Shown piece by piece: positions 10,682 to 17,838 of a stretch of DNA of 64,000 nt; within the stretch, counting starts at the first letter, position 1, and each line of letters opens with the position of its first letter. This DNA is from Micromonospora sp. WMMD980. Its GTDB lineage: Bacteria; Actinomycetota; Actinomycetes; Mycobacteriales; Micromonosporaceae. The notes below the pieces were generated by a model. The model saw nothing but the letters and a program-made list of their open reading frames with translations, searched no databases and was not told the DNA's origin. A program made the position numbers and the translations under genes. The DNA is taken from the NCBI RefSeq assembly GCF_029626035.1, contig NZ_JARUBE010000003.1:5952001-6016000 (forward strand), given 5' to 3'.

Positions 10682-13081
10682 GTGAAAAGAACCGTCGCCG
10701 CCGTCAGCGCAGCGCTGCTCACCAGCGGCGTGCTGGCCTGCGTCACCACCACGGCGCAAGCGGCCGCGCCCAGCGCCCCCAACCCGGAGTCCGCCGCCGC
10801 GGCCCGGGCCGACAGCCTGATCCGTACCAACCCGGGTGCCGTCCAGGGCGCCGGCGGGGAGGCGTACCGGGCCGTCCGTACCAAGGTCGACCCCTCCGGG
10901 GCGGCGCACACCCGCTACACCCGGACCTACCAGGGCCTGCGGGTATACGGCGGTGACTTCGTCGTCCACACCGCGCCGAACGGCACCATGACCGGCACCT
11001 CGGTCGGCCTGTCCGCCCCGCTCACCCTCGGCACCACCGCCAAGGTCGGTGTGGCCGCGGCCAAGGCCAGCGCGCGCAAGACGTTCACCGGCAGCCTCAC
11101 CTCCGTCGGCGCGCCCGAGTTGTTCGTCGACGCCAGCAGCGGCAAGGGCCGGCTGGCCTGGGAGACCGTCGCCACCGGCTGGAAGGCGGACAAGCAGACG
11201 CCGTCGAAGCTGCACGTCGTCACCGACGCCACCACCGGCAAGGTGATCGGCTCGTACGACGAGATCGAGTCGGTGGTCGGCAGCGGCCAGGGCATCTACA
11301 CCGGCACGGTCAGCATCGACACGACACTCTCCGGCAGCACCTACCAGATGATCGACCCGTCGCACGGCAACGGTCGTACCTGCGACATGAACAACGGCAC
11401 CTCCACCTGCACCACCTTCACCGACGCCGACAACGTGTGGGGCAACGGCACCAACTCCAACCGGCAGTCGGCCGGCGTGGACGCCCACTTCGGCGCCGCG
11501 AAGACGTTCGACTACTACAAGAACGTCCACGGCCGCAACGGCATCTTCGGCAACGGGCAGGGCGTGCCGAGCCGGGTGCACTACGGCAACAACTACGTCA
11601 ACGCCTTCTGGGACGGGTCCCAGATGACCTACGGCGACGGCTCCGGCAACGCCCGGCCGCTGGTGTCGCTGGACGTGGCCGGGCACGAGATGAGCCACGG
11701 CGTCACCGAGGCGCTGGCCGGGCTGGTCTACTCAGGCGAGTCCGGTGGTCTGAACGAGTCCACCAGCGACATCTTCGGCAACATGGTGGAGTTCTACGCC
11801 GCCGCGCCGAGCGACCCGGGTGACTACCAGGTCGGTGAGAAGATCAACATCAACGGCAACGGTACGCCGCTGCGCTACATGTACAACCCGTCGCTGGACG
11901 GCTCGTCCGACTCCTGCTGGTCCACCAGCACGAAGAACAAGGACGTGCACTACTCCTCCGGCGTTGGCAACCACTTCTACTTCAACCTCGCCGAGGGCAC
12001 CGGCGCCACCGCGTACGGCACCTCGCCGGTCTGCGGCTCGGCCCCGGCGGTCACCGGCATCGGCCGGGCCAAGGCGGAGAAGATCTGGTACCGGGCGCTC
12101 GACGTGTACTTCACCTCCAGCACCCAGTACGTGAGCACCAGCAACCCGGCGAACACCGCCCGGGCGTACACCCTCAAGGCGGCGACCGACCTGTACGGCA
12201 ACTGCTCCACCGAGTACAAGGTCGTCCAGGCGGCGTGGACCGCGGTGAACGTGGCCGGCAGCGACGCGCCGTGCAGCTCCACCGGCAACAACTTCTCCGT
12301 CTCGGTCTCGCCGACCGCCGGGTCGGTGACCGCGGGTGGTTCGGTGTCCACCACCGTCGCCACGGCCACCACCAGCGGGAGCGCGCAGACCGTCACGTTC
12401 TCCGCGTCCGGCCTGCCCAGCGGCGCCACCGCGTCGTTCAGCCCGTCGTCGGTGACCTCTGGCGCGTCGTCCACGCTGACCATCGCCACCAGCTCCGGCA
12501 CCCCGTCCGGCACCTACTCGGTGACGGTCACCGGCAGCGCCACGTCCGGCACGAAGACCGCCACCTACACGCTGACCGTCACCGGCAGCGGCGGCGGCTG
12601 CACCAGCCCCGGCCAGAAGCTCGGCAACCCGGGCTTCGAGTCCGGCAACACCGTCTGGTCGGCCACCTCCGGGGTGATCGGGCAGTACGGCTCGCAGGGC
12701 CAGCCGACCCACGGCGGCACCTGGAACGCCTGGCTGGACGGCTACGGCAGCACCCACACCGACACGCTGGCCCAGTCGGTGAGCCTGCCGTCGGGCTGCT
12801 CGACCTACAACTTCAGCTTCTGGCTGCACATCGACTCGTCGGAGACCACGTCGAGCGTGCAGTACGACAAGCTGAACGTGCAGGTGCTCAACTCGTCCGG
12901 CACCGTGCTGGCGACGCTGGCGACCTACTCGAACCTGAACAAGGCCACCGGCTACACCCAGCGGTCGTTCTCCCTGGCCGCGTACGCCGGGCAGACCGTC
13001 ACGCTGAAGTTCACCGGGACCGAGGACGCCTCGCTGCAGACGTCGTTCGTCATCGACGACACCGCGGTCAACGTCTCCTGA
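10682..13081 (+). CDS. Secreted M4-family (thermolysin-like) metallopeptidase with C-terminal accessory domains
   Basis: The 799-residue preproprotein degrades proteins outside the cell. It has a signal peptide ending near TTAQAA, an FTP/PepSY propeptide (about 35-210), the M4 catalytic domain (about 215-530), a Ser/Thr-rich Ig-like module (about 540-640) and a jelly-roll-like C-terminal domain starting NPGFESG (about 650-799). The zinc site is complete: HEMSH at 335-339 and Glu359 in GGLNEST. The VHYSSG motif supplies the second catalytic histidine. The GTG start is preceded by AGGAGGGCAC. It is divergent from the emfourin-like lipoprotein. Confidence 0.95.
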   Translation: MKRTVAAVSAALLTSGVLACVTTTAQAAAPSAPNPESAAAARADSLIRTNPGAVQGAGGEAYRAVRTKVDPSGAAHTRYTRTYQGLRVYGGDFVVHTAPNGTMTGTSVGLSAPLTLGTTAKVGVAAAKASARKTFTGSLTSVGAPELFVDASSGKGRLAWETVATGWKADKQTPSKLHVVTDATTGKVIGSYDEIESVVGSGQGIYTGTVSIDTTLSGSTYQMIDPSHGNGRTCDMNNGTSTCTTFTDADNVWGNGTNSNRQSAGVDAHFGAAKTFDYYKNVHGRNGIFGNGQGVPSRVHYGNNYVNAFWDGSQMTYGDGSGNARPLVSLDVAGHEMSHGVTEALAGLVYSGESGGLNESTSDIFGNMVEFYAAAPSDPGDYQVGEKININGNGTPLRYMYNPSLDGSSDSCWSTSTKNKDVHYSSGVGNHFYFNLAEGTGATAYGTSPVCGSAPAVTGIGRAKAEKIWYRALDVYFTSSTQYVSTSNPANTARAYTLKAATDLYGNCSTEYKVVQAAWTAVNVAGSDAPCSSTGNNFSVSVSPTAGSVTAGGSVSTTVATATTSGSAQTVTFSASGLPSGATASFSPSSVTSGASSTLTIATSSGTPSGTYSVTVTGSATSGTKTATYTLTVTGSGGGCTSPGQKLGNPGFESGNTVWSATSGVIGQYGSQGQPTHGGTWNAWLDGYGSTHTDTLAQSVSLPSGCSTYNFSFWLHIDSSETTSSVQYDKLNVQVLNSSGTVLATLATYSNLNKATGYTQRSFSLAAYAGQTVTLKFTGTEDASLQTSFVIDDTAVNVS

Positions 13082-13097
13082 CCTGACCGCCCGACCC

Positions 13098-13140
13098 CGG
13101 GGCCCGGCGGCCACCCCACGCGGGTGGTCACCGGGCCCCG
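13098..13140 (+). terminator. Intrinsic-type hairpin after the M4 peptidase
   Basis: CGGGGCCCGG (13098-13107) pairs perfectly with CCGGGCCCCG (13131-13140), and GGCCACCC pairs inside with GGGTGGTC apart from one mismatch. There is no T-run, as is common in very GC-rich genomes. Confidence 0.65.
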
Positions 13141-13158
13141 CCCGTTACGGTCAGGCCC

Positions 13159-13926
13159 ATGTCCGACGCGGAGTTGACCGTCACGGTGACCGGCCCGGTG
13201 GCGACCGTGGTGATCCACAACCCGGCCCGCCGCAACGCCATGACCCCGACCATGTGGCGCCGGCTCCCGGTGCTGCTCGACGGCCTGGAGGCCGACCCGG
13301 CGGTGCGGGTGCTGGTGCTCACCGGCGCCGGCGGCACGTTCTGCGCCGGCGCCGATCTCGGTGACCTGGACGAACTCCTGGCCGCCGGCGACGGCAGCAT
13401 CGCGGTCGCCGCCGAGGAGCGGCTCGCCGCGTTCGGCCGCCCCACCGTCGCCGCGATCGAGGGCGCCTGCGTGGGCGGCGGCTGCCAGCTCGCCGTCGCC
13501 TGCGACCTGCGCCTCGCCGCGGCGGACGCCCGCTTCGGCGTACCCCCGGCCCGGCTCGGCCTGGTCTATCCGGTGCCCACCACGCGGCGGCTGGTCGGGC
13601 TGGTCGGGCCGTCCGCCGCCAAGCACCTGCTCTTCACCGGCGACCTGGTCGACGCCGACCGGGCGCTGCGGATCGGCCTGGTCGACGAGGTGCTTCCGGC
13701 CGCCGCGCTGGCCGAGCGGGTGGCGGCGCTGACCGCCACCATCGCCGAGCGGTCCCGGCTCACCGTGACCGCCGCCAAGGAGATCGTCGACGGGCGCGCC
13801 GGCGCCGACCGGATCGCCTGGTGGCACGCCCAGGTGCGGGACAGCGGCGAGGCCCGCGAGGGGGTGGCGGCGGTCAACGAGCGCCGGCCGCCGCGCTTCG
13901 ACTGGACCCCGCCGGCGTACGACTGA
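13159..13926 (+). CDS. Enoyl-CoA hydratase/isomerase-family protein
   Basis: The 255-residue crotonase-fold protein keeps the oxyanion-hole segments: NPARRNAMTPTMWRRL, VLTGAGGTFCAGADLGDL and AAIEGACVGGGCQLAVACDL. The expected catalytic glutamate region reads ARFGVPPARLGLVYP, with no glutamate at the first position seen in true hydratases, so isomerase or other crotonase chemistry is possible. The acyl-CoA substrate is unknown. TACGGT seven bases before the ATG indicates a leaderless transcript. Confidence 0.85.
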   Translation: MSDAELTVTVTGPVATVVIHNPARRNAMTPTMWRRLPVLLDGLEADPAVRVLVLTGAGGTFCAGADLGDLDELLAAGDGSIAVAAEERLAAFGRPTVAAIEGACVGGGCQLAVACDLRLAAADARFGVPPARLGLVYPVPTTRRLVGLVGPSAAKHLLFTGDLVDADRALRIGLVDEVLPAAALAERVAALTATIAERSRLTVTAAKEIVDGRAGADRIAWWHAQVRDSGEAREGVAAVNERRPPRFDWTPPAYD

Positions 13927-13983
13927 CCGCCGTTTGCCCGCCGCACCCCCGGGGTACGACCCAGGCGGCGGACGGGGGAGGCC

Positions 13984-14607
13984 ATGATGGACGGTCGCGA
14001 CGACGAAGCACGCCTGATCCGGCGGGGCAGGCGCCGGACCGGTGGGCTGATGCTCGGCCTGGCGCTGGTGTTCGGGGTGCTCGGCGGGCTCGGAGTCCTG
14101 CTCGCCCGCAATCTGTTCGGCTCGGGCTGGTCGAGCTGGTGGGAGGGAGACGCCCCGGAGGCGGCACAGATCGCCGGCGTGGTCCTCGTCGTGCTCGGCC
14201 TGGTGGTCGAGGTCGGCGCCGTCGGGTGGGCCGTCCGCCGTGGGCGGTACCGGTCCAGCCGGGAGTCCCCGATGTGGGCCATGCCGATGCGCCGGCGATC
14301 CCGTTTGATCAAGCAGGTGCGGCGCGGCACCGCGGGCCCCGACGCCGACCTGCCGACGCTCACTCTCGTCGCGCGTCAGATGGTGGAGAGCGGATGGTGG
14401 GTCGTCCTGGCGGCCGGGCTGGTGGCGGTGAACCTCGGTCAGATGCTGATCCGCGTCACCTCTCCGGCGTTCGTGGCCCTCTTCGGACTGGTGGCGGTGA
14501 TGTTCGCGCTGGCCGGCTGGCAGGTCCACCACAACGCCCGCCGGGCGGCCGAGTTCCTGCGTCACCACGCTGCCGGGCCGCCCGCGGCCACTCCCACGAA
14601 TGTCTGA
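13984..14607 (+). CDS. Membrane protein of unknown function
   Basis: The 207-residue protein is not one I recognise. It has four hydrophobic segments: GGLMLGLALVFGVLGGLGVL (about 21-40), IAGVVLVVLGLVVEVGAVGW (about 63-82), WWVVLAAGLVAVNLGQML (about 139-156) and FVALFGLVAVMFALAGW (about 163-179). The loops are arginine-rich, and both ends are likely cytoplasmic. The ATG (or the ATG three bases on) follows GGGGGAGG. No operon partner is apparent. Confidence 0.7.
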   Translation: MMDGRDDEARLIRRGRRRTGGLMLGLALVFGVLGGLGVLLARNLFGSGWSSWWEGDAPEAAQIAGVVLVVLGLVVEVGAVGWAVRRGRYRSSRESPMWAMPMRRRSRLIKQVRRGTAGPDADLPTLTLVARQMVESGWWVVLAAGLVAVNLGQMLIRVTSPAFVALFGLVAVMFALAGWQVHHNARRAAEFLRHHAAGPPAATPTNV

Positions 14608-14624
14608 GAAGCACGCGCTGCGCT

Positions 14625-14674
14625 AGATCTTGGAAGATGTCGGCCCCTCCGAGGGCCATTTCCTTCCAAGATCT
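14625..14674. repeat. GATCTTGGAAG palindrome
   Basis: AGATCTTGGAAG (14625-14636) and CTTCCAAGATCT (14663-14674) are perfect inverted arms, with GGCCCCTCCGAGGGCC forming an inner stem. It lies 17 bases downstream of the membrane-protein gene and could serve as its terminator. The rest of 14675-14749 holds a small GGGGGTTTACCCCC hairpin and no gene. Confidence 0.65.
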
Positions 14675-14749
14675 CAGCTGGTCGGGGCCGGCGGGCGCCG
14701 CGCCGGGGGTTTACCCCCGACACCGCCCCCTGTGCCCGCCGGCCGTCCG

Positions 14750-15190
14750 TCACCGCGCCAGCGACGCCCAGTTCGGGGTCGTCGGCTCCCGCCGCAGCGG
14801 CATGCCCGCCTCGGCTGGGGTCCGGTCGCCCTTGCGCTGGTTGCACGCGTAGCAGGCGGCGGTGGTGTTCCCCCAGGTGTTCCGGCCGCCCCGCGAGCGG
14901 GGCAGGACGTGGTCGATCGTGCCGGCCGGGCCGTCACAGTAGGCGCACCGCCGGCCGTCACGCGCCAGCACTCCGGCCCGGGACCAGGCCGGGCCGGCGC
15001 GGAACCGCCAGCGGGTCACCACGTACCGGACGAGGCGGACCACCCGCGGCAGCGGGAAGACGCCGATCAGCCGGTCCGGATCGGCCTCGTGGATCTCGGC
15101 GACCCGCCGGCAGAGCATCCGGATCGCGTGCTGGACGGTGACCCGGTGCAGCGGGCCGAGGTCGGCGTTGATGACGAGGACGGCGTCCAC
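14750..15190 (-). CDS. HNH endonuclease
   Basis: The 146-residue protein carries the HNH nuclease fold near its C-terminus: CAYCDGPAGTIDHVLPRSRG, then WGNTTAACYACNQRKGDRTP. Two CxxC pairs bind a structural zinc and IDHVLPRSRGG with the following Asn is the catalytic ββα-metal site. This is the common stand-alone actinobacterial HNH type, whose target is unknown. The GTG start at 15190 was chosen because AAGGGAGA lies eight bases upstream; the longer frame would read through a terminator hairpin. Confidence 0.88.
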   Translation of the reverse strand: MDAVLVINADLGPLHRVTVQHAIRMLCRRVAEIHEADPDRLIGVFPLPRVVRLVRYVVTRWRFRAGPAWSRAGVLARDGRRCAYCDGPAGTIDHVLPRSRGGRNTWGNTTAACYACNQRKGDRTPAEAGMPLRREPTTPNWASLAR

Positions 15191-15216
15191 CGGGTTCTCC
15201 CTTCCGATCGGTGGTA

Positions 15217-15252
15217 CGAAAAAGCCGCCCGGTCCAGGGGGACCGGGCGGCG
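15217..15252 (-). terminator. Intrinsic terminator on the minus strand
   Basis: On the minus strand GCCGCCCGGTCC, a CCCT loop and GGACCGGGCGGC form a perfect 12-base stem followed by TTTTT. It can end transcription arriving from the CrtU-like gene before the HNH gene. The remaining bases up to 15525 contain no gene I can support. Confidence 0.85.
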
Positions 15253-15525
15253 CGACGGGACGCGCGGGCGCGCGCGTCAGTCGAGCCGTCCGGACCATGG
15301 GCAGCCGTCACCGAGCGGCCACGACGGCATCGTGGTGGCGGATCGCAGCGACATGGACGGCTCCCGGAACGGTGGTTGACCTTGCGCGTTCACGGTAGAT
15401 CGACGCCGGAAACGCGGGCAACGTATTTCGATCCGCCCTCGGACGGTGGCCCGGCCGACCGCGCCGGCCCAGGCAGACAGCGAGCGGCGCGCACCGCCGC
15501 CGAGTACGGGGGCAGGACGCTGGTT

Positions 15526-17100
15526 TTACGATCGTTTGTCGGCGGTTCGCGCCAGCAGCCCCCGGGGACGGATCGAGCGGACCGGCTCCGCCGCCGCGCC
15601 CTCGGCCCGCAGGATGTGGTTCGCCGCGATGATCCCGGTCGCCGCCGAACGCTCCATCAACGCGCTCGGGAACTCGGTCCGGATCCCGTCCCCGGCCAGA
15701 TAGAGCCCCTCGGCGTCGGTGCGTACCCCGGGACGGCCGGCGTGGCTGCCCGGCGTGAACGCCGGCGCCTGCGCCTCGACCCGGGCGCGCAGCTCGCGGA
15801 CCCGCAGGTCGGCCACCTCCGGCCAGAGCGCGGTCAGCTCCCGCAGCATCCGCGCGGCCAGCTCGTCCGCCGGCACGTCCGGCTCGCAGGCGTACGCGTG
15901 CAGCTCCACCACCGAGCCGCCGGTGCGCTCCGCCCAGCGGCGCGGCTCCGCCTCCAGCCGGTGGTAGAGCGTCACCGAGTCCAGCGTGGGCTGGCGGGAG
16001 ACGCCGCTGAACACCGCTCGGTCCGGGCGGACGTCCCCGTCCATCCAGTAGCGCGCCACCGCGTACGGCGGACCGGGCCGGCCGAACGCGGGCATCCGGG
16101 CCACCAGCTCGGGCGCCACCGCGGCCAGGCCGGGCGAGGCGGTGACCAGCGCGGCGAGCGCCGGTGGGTCGACGGCGAGCACCACGTGCCCGGCCGCCCA
16201 GGTGTCGCCGTTCGCGCCGGTCACCCGCCAGCCCTCCGGCGTCCGGTCCAGCCGGGCCGCCGGAGCGCCGGTCAGCACCCGGCCGCCGTGTTTCTCCACG
16301 TGCCGGGTCAGCGGCTCCCAGATCGCCGTCGCATAGTCCTGGTCCGGGCAGTCGAACGCCAGCCCCTCCGGATTGCCGAGCAGATAGAAGTGGAACTGCG
16401 CGATCATCTCGGCGGCCGACATCTCCGCCTCGTGGTTGAAGAACGAGTGCGAGAAGACCTCGAACAGCATCGCCCGGGCCCGGTCCGGCAGGCGCAACGA
16501 GGTGAGCAACTCGTCGGCGGTGCGCTCGTCGAACTCCGCGTAGGTGCGCACCGGGTCGTAGGTGAGCAGCGGCAGCGCCGCGTCCCGGTCCATCGACCGC
16601 AGGTCGGCCAGGCGCAGGCTGGGGCTGCGCAGCAGCAGGGCCAGCAGGTTGGCCGGCGGGGCCGGCGGCAGCTTGCCGAACTCCTCGGTCGGCCACTGCG
16701 CGGAGAGGATCGGATAGCCCGGGATCGGCTTGAGGAAGCCCAGCGTCGGGTCGGCCCGGCGCAGGATCGAGCGCCAGTTCCAGTACTGCCGGAAGAACGC
16801 GTGGAATCCGTGCTCGTTCTGCTGGGCGCCGTCGGGAAGCTCCTCCGGCCAGGCGCCGAGCCGGCCACCCAGGTGCGGCGCGGCCTCCAACACGGTCACC
16901 GCCACCCCGCGCTCGGCCAGCACCACCGCCGCCGACATGCCGGCGATGCCGCCACCGACCACAAGCGCCGACGTCGACCGGGGCACGCGGGGCGCGCCAC
17001 CGCCGCCCGGGTCCACCATGTGCTCCCGTACGCCGATGAGCCGACCAACCCTTTGCGACAGCCCCACGCCCCACCCCTCCAACTCAACAGTGCTCCCCAT
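15526..17100 (-). CDS. FAD-dependent oxidoreductase, CrtU/phytoene-desaturase-like
   Basis: The 524-residue flavoprotein begins its FAD fold at STSALVVGGGIAGMSAAVVL and continues with VTVLEAAPHLGGRLG. The segment QNEHGFHAFFRQYWNWRSIL and the C-terminal LYLAGDGIRTEFPSALMERS resemble carotenoid desaturase/methylases of the CrtU type and related isoprenoid oxidoreductases. No other carotenoid gene lies beside it, so the substrate is uncertain. The first ATG gives an extra 27-residue leader; an alternative start is MVDPGGGGAPR at 17019. Confidence 0.75.
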   Translation of the reverse strand: MGSTVELEGWGVGLSQRVGRLIGVREHMVDPGGGGAPRVPRSTSALVVGGGIAGMSAAVVLAERGVAVTVLEAAPHLGGRLGAWPEELPDGAQQNEHGFHAFFRQYWNWRSILRRADPTLGFLKPIPGYPILSAQWPTEEFGKLPPAPPANLLALLLRSPSLRLADLRSMDRDAALPLLTYDPVRTYAEFDERTADELLTSLRLPDRARAMLFEVFSHSFFNHEAEMSAAEMIAQFHFYLLGNPEGLAFDCPDQDYATAIWEPLTRHVEKHGGRVLTGAPAARLDRTPEGWRVTGANGDTWAAGHVVLAVDPPALAALVTASPGLAAVAPELVARMPAFGRPGPPYAVARYWMDGDVRPDRAVFSGVSRQPTLDSVTLYHRLEAEPRRWAERTGGSVVELHAYACEPDVPADELAARMLRELTALWPEVADLRVRELRARVEAQAPAFTPGSHAGRPGVRTDAEGLYLAGDGIRTEFPSALMERSAATGIIAANHILRAEGAAAEPVRSIRPRGLLARTADKRS

Positions 17101-17111
17101 CCTGCCTGAGG

Positions 17112-17165
17112 TTGAAGGAAGGGCCCCTTGTTAACGCCTCCGGTATAGAAGGGCACCCCTCTCAC
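17112..17165. repeat. GGGGCCCC/GTTAACGCCTCCGG repeat, copy 2 (forward)
   Basis: It reads AAGGGCCCCTTGTTAACG, then CCTCCGGTATAGAAGGGC. It lies immediately upstream of the CrtU-like gene, with copy 3 in the opposite orientation 69 bases away. Confidence 0.75.
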
Positions 17166-17233
17166 CGGGCGCGATGACGGCGCGCGCACCCGACGCCGTG
17201 GCGTGTCGTGCCGGCTGCGGTGTCAAGCGGGGC

Positions 17234-17276
17234 GCGTTCCTATACCTGAGGCGTTAACAAGGGGCCCCTCCTTTCA
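17234..17276. repeat. GGGGCCCC/GTTAACGCCTCCGG repeat, copy 3 (reverse)
   Basis: It reads TTCCTATACCTGAGGCG, then TTAACAAGGGGCCCCTCC. Copies 2 and 3 bracket a 69-base segment and face each other, so together they form a larger inverted repeat. Its end touches the stop codon of the MSMEG_6728-like gene. Confidence 0.75.
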
Positions 17277-17750
17277 CGCTCGGCGGGGGCGGTCGGAAGG
17301 GGGCCAGACGTAGTCCAGGTCGAGCGGGGTGTCGGCGGGGAAGAGCGGGGTGTAGTGGGTGGGGTCCTTGCGCAGCAGCGACGAACGGTGACTGCGATGC
17401 AGGTCTTCGCGGCCCAACCAGGGCGGGACGTCCCCGGTGGCGGCCAGCTCGTCCTGGCGGCGGACGGTGGTGACGCCGCAGGCGGCGGCGAGGTCGGTGG
17501 CGAGCGTGGCGGCGCAGGTGTCCGCCCGGCCGGGCTCGCACCACACCGCGCACATGTCGAGCCCGTAGCGGGTCAGCGCCTCCTCGTACCCGGCCCACAT
17601 CTTCACCGCCGGGTGGTTGCGCCACCCGTAGTCGGGTCGGGTCAGCCCGCGCAGCACCTGGATGGCCTCCACGCGCTGCTTGCCCAGCCGCTTCTGGTCC
17701 AGCGTCCGGGCGCTGGCCAGGAAGTCCGGATACGGCAGGAACGTCTGCAT
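17274..17750 (-). CDS. MSMEG_6728-like / pyrimidine-dimer glycosylase-like protein
   Basis: The 158-residue protein starts MQTFLPYPDFLASARTLDQ, then KRLGKQRVEAIQVL, a pattern I recognise from the actinobacterial MSMEG_6728 family, which is annotated as related to pyrimidine-dimer DNA glycosylases (endonuclease V type). HPAVKMWAGYEEAL and LFPADTPLDLDYVWPPS are further family segments. A DNA-repair role is inferred only from that relation. TAGAGC lies six bases before the ATG. It is divergent from the RCK gene with an 88-base gap. Confidence 0.65.
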   Translation of the reverse strand: MQTFLPYPDFLASARTLDQKRLGKQRVEAIQVLRGLTRPDYGWRNHPAVKMWAGYEEALTRYGLDMCAVWCEPGRADTCAATLATDLAAACGVTTVRRQDELAATGDVPPWLGREDLHRSHRSSLLRKDPTHYTPLFPADTPLDLDYVWPPSDRPRRA

Positions 17751-17838
17751 GCCGGTGCTCTACCCGCACCCGGCGACCCCATGCGCGCAAGATCGATGGG
17801 GGATGCGCCCACCGCGAGCGGCTGACTACGATCCGGGC

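Noticed and set aside
15370..15400. TTGACC/TAGATC promoter on the plus strand
   Set aside because: The spacing is only 14 bases and no plus-strand gene follows.
15526..17100. Carotenoid biosynthetic cluster
   Set aside because: Only one CrtU-like oxidoreductase is present; no crtE, crtB or cyclase gene lies nearby.
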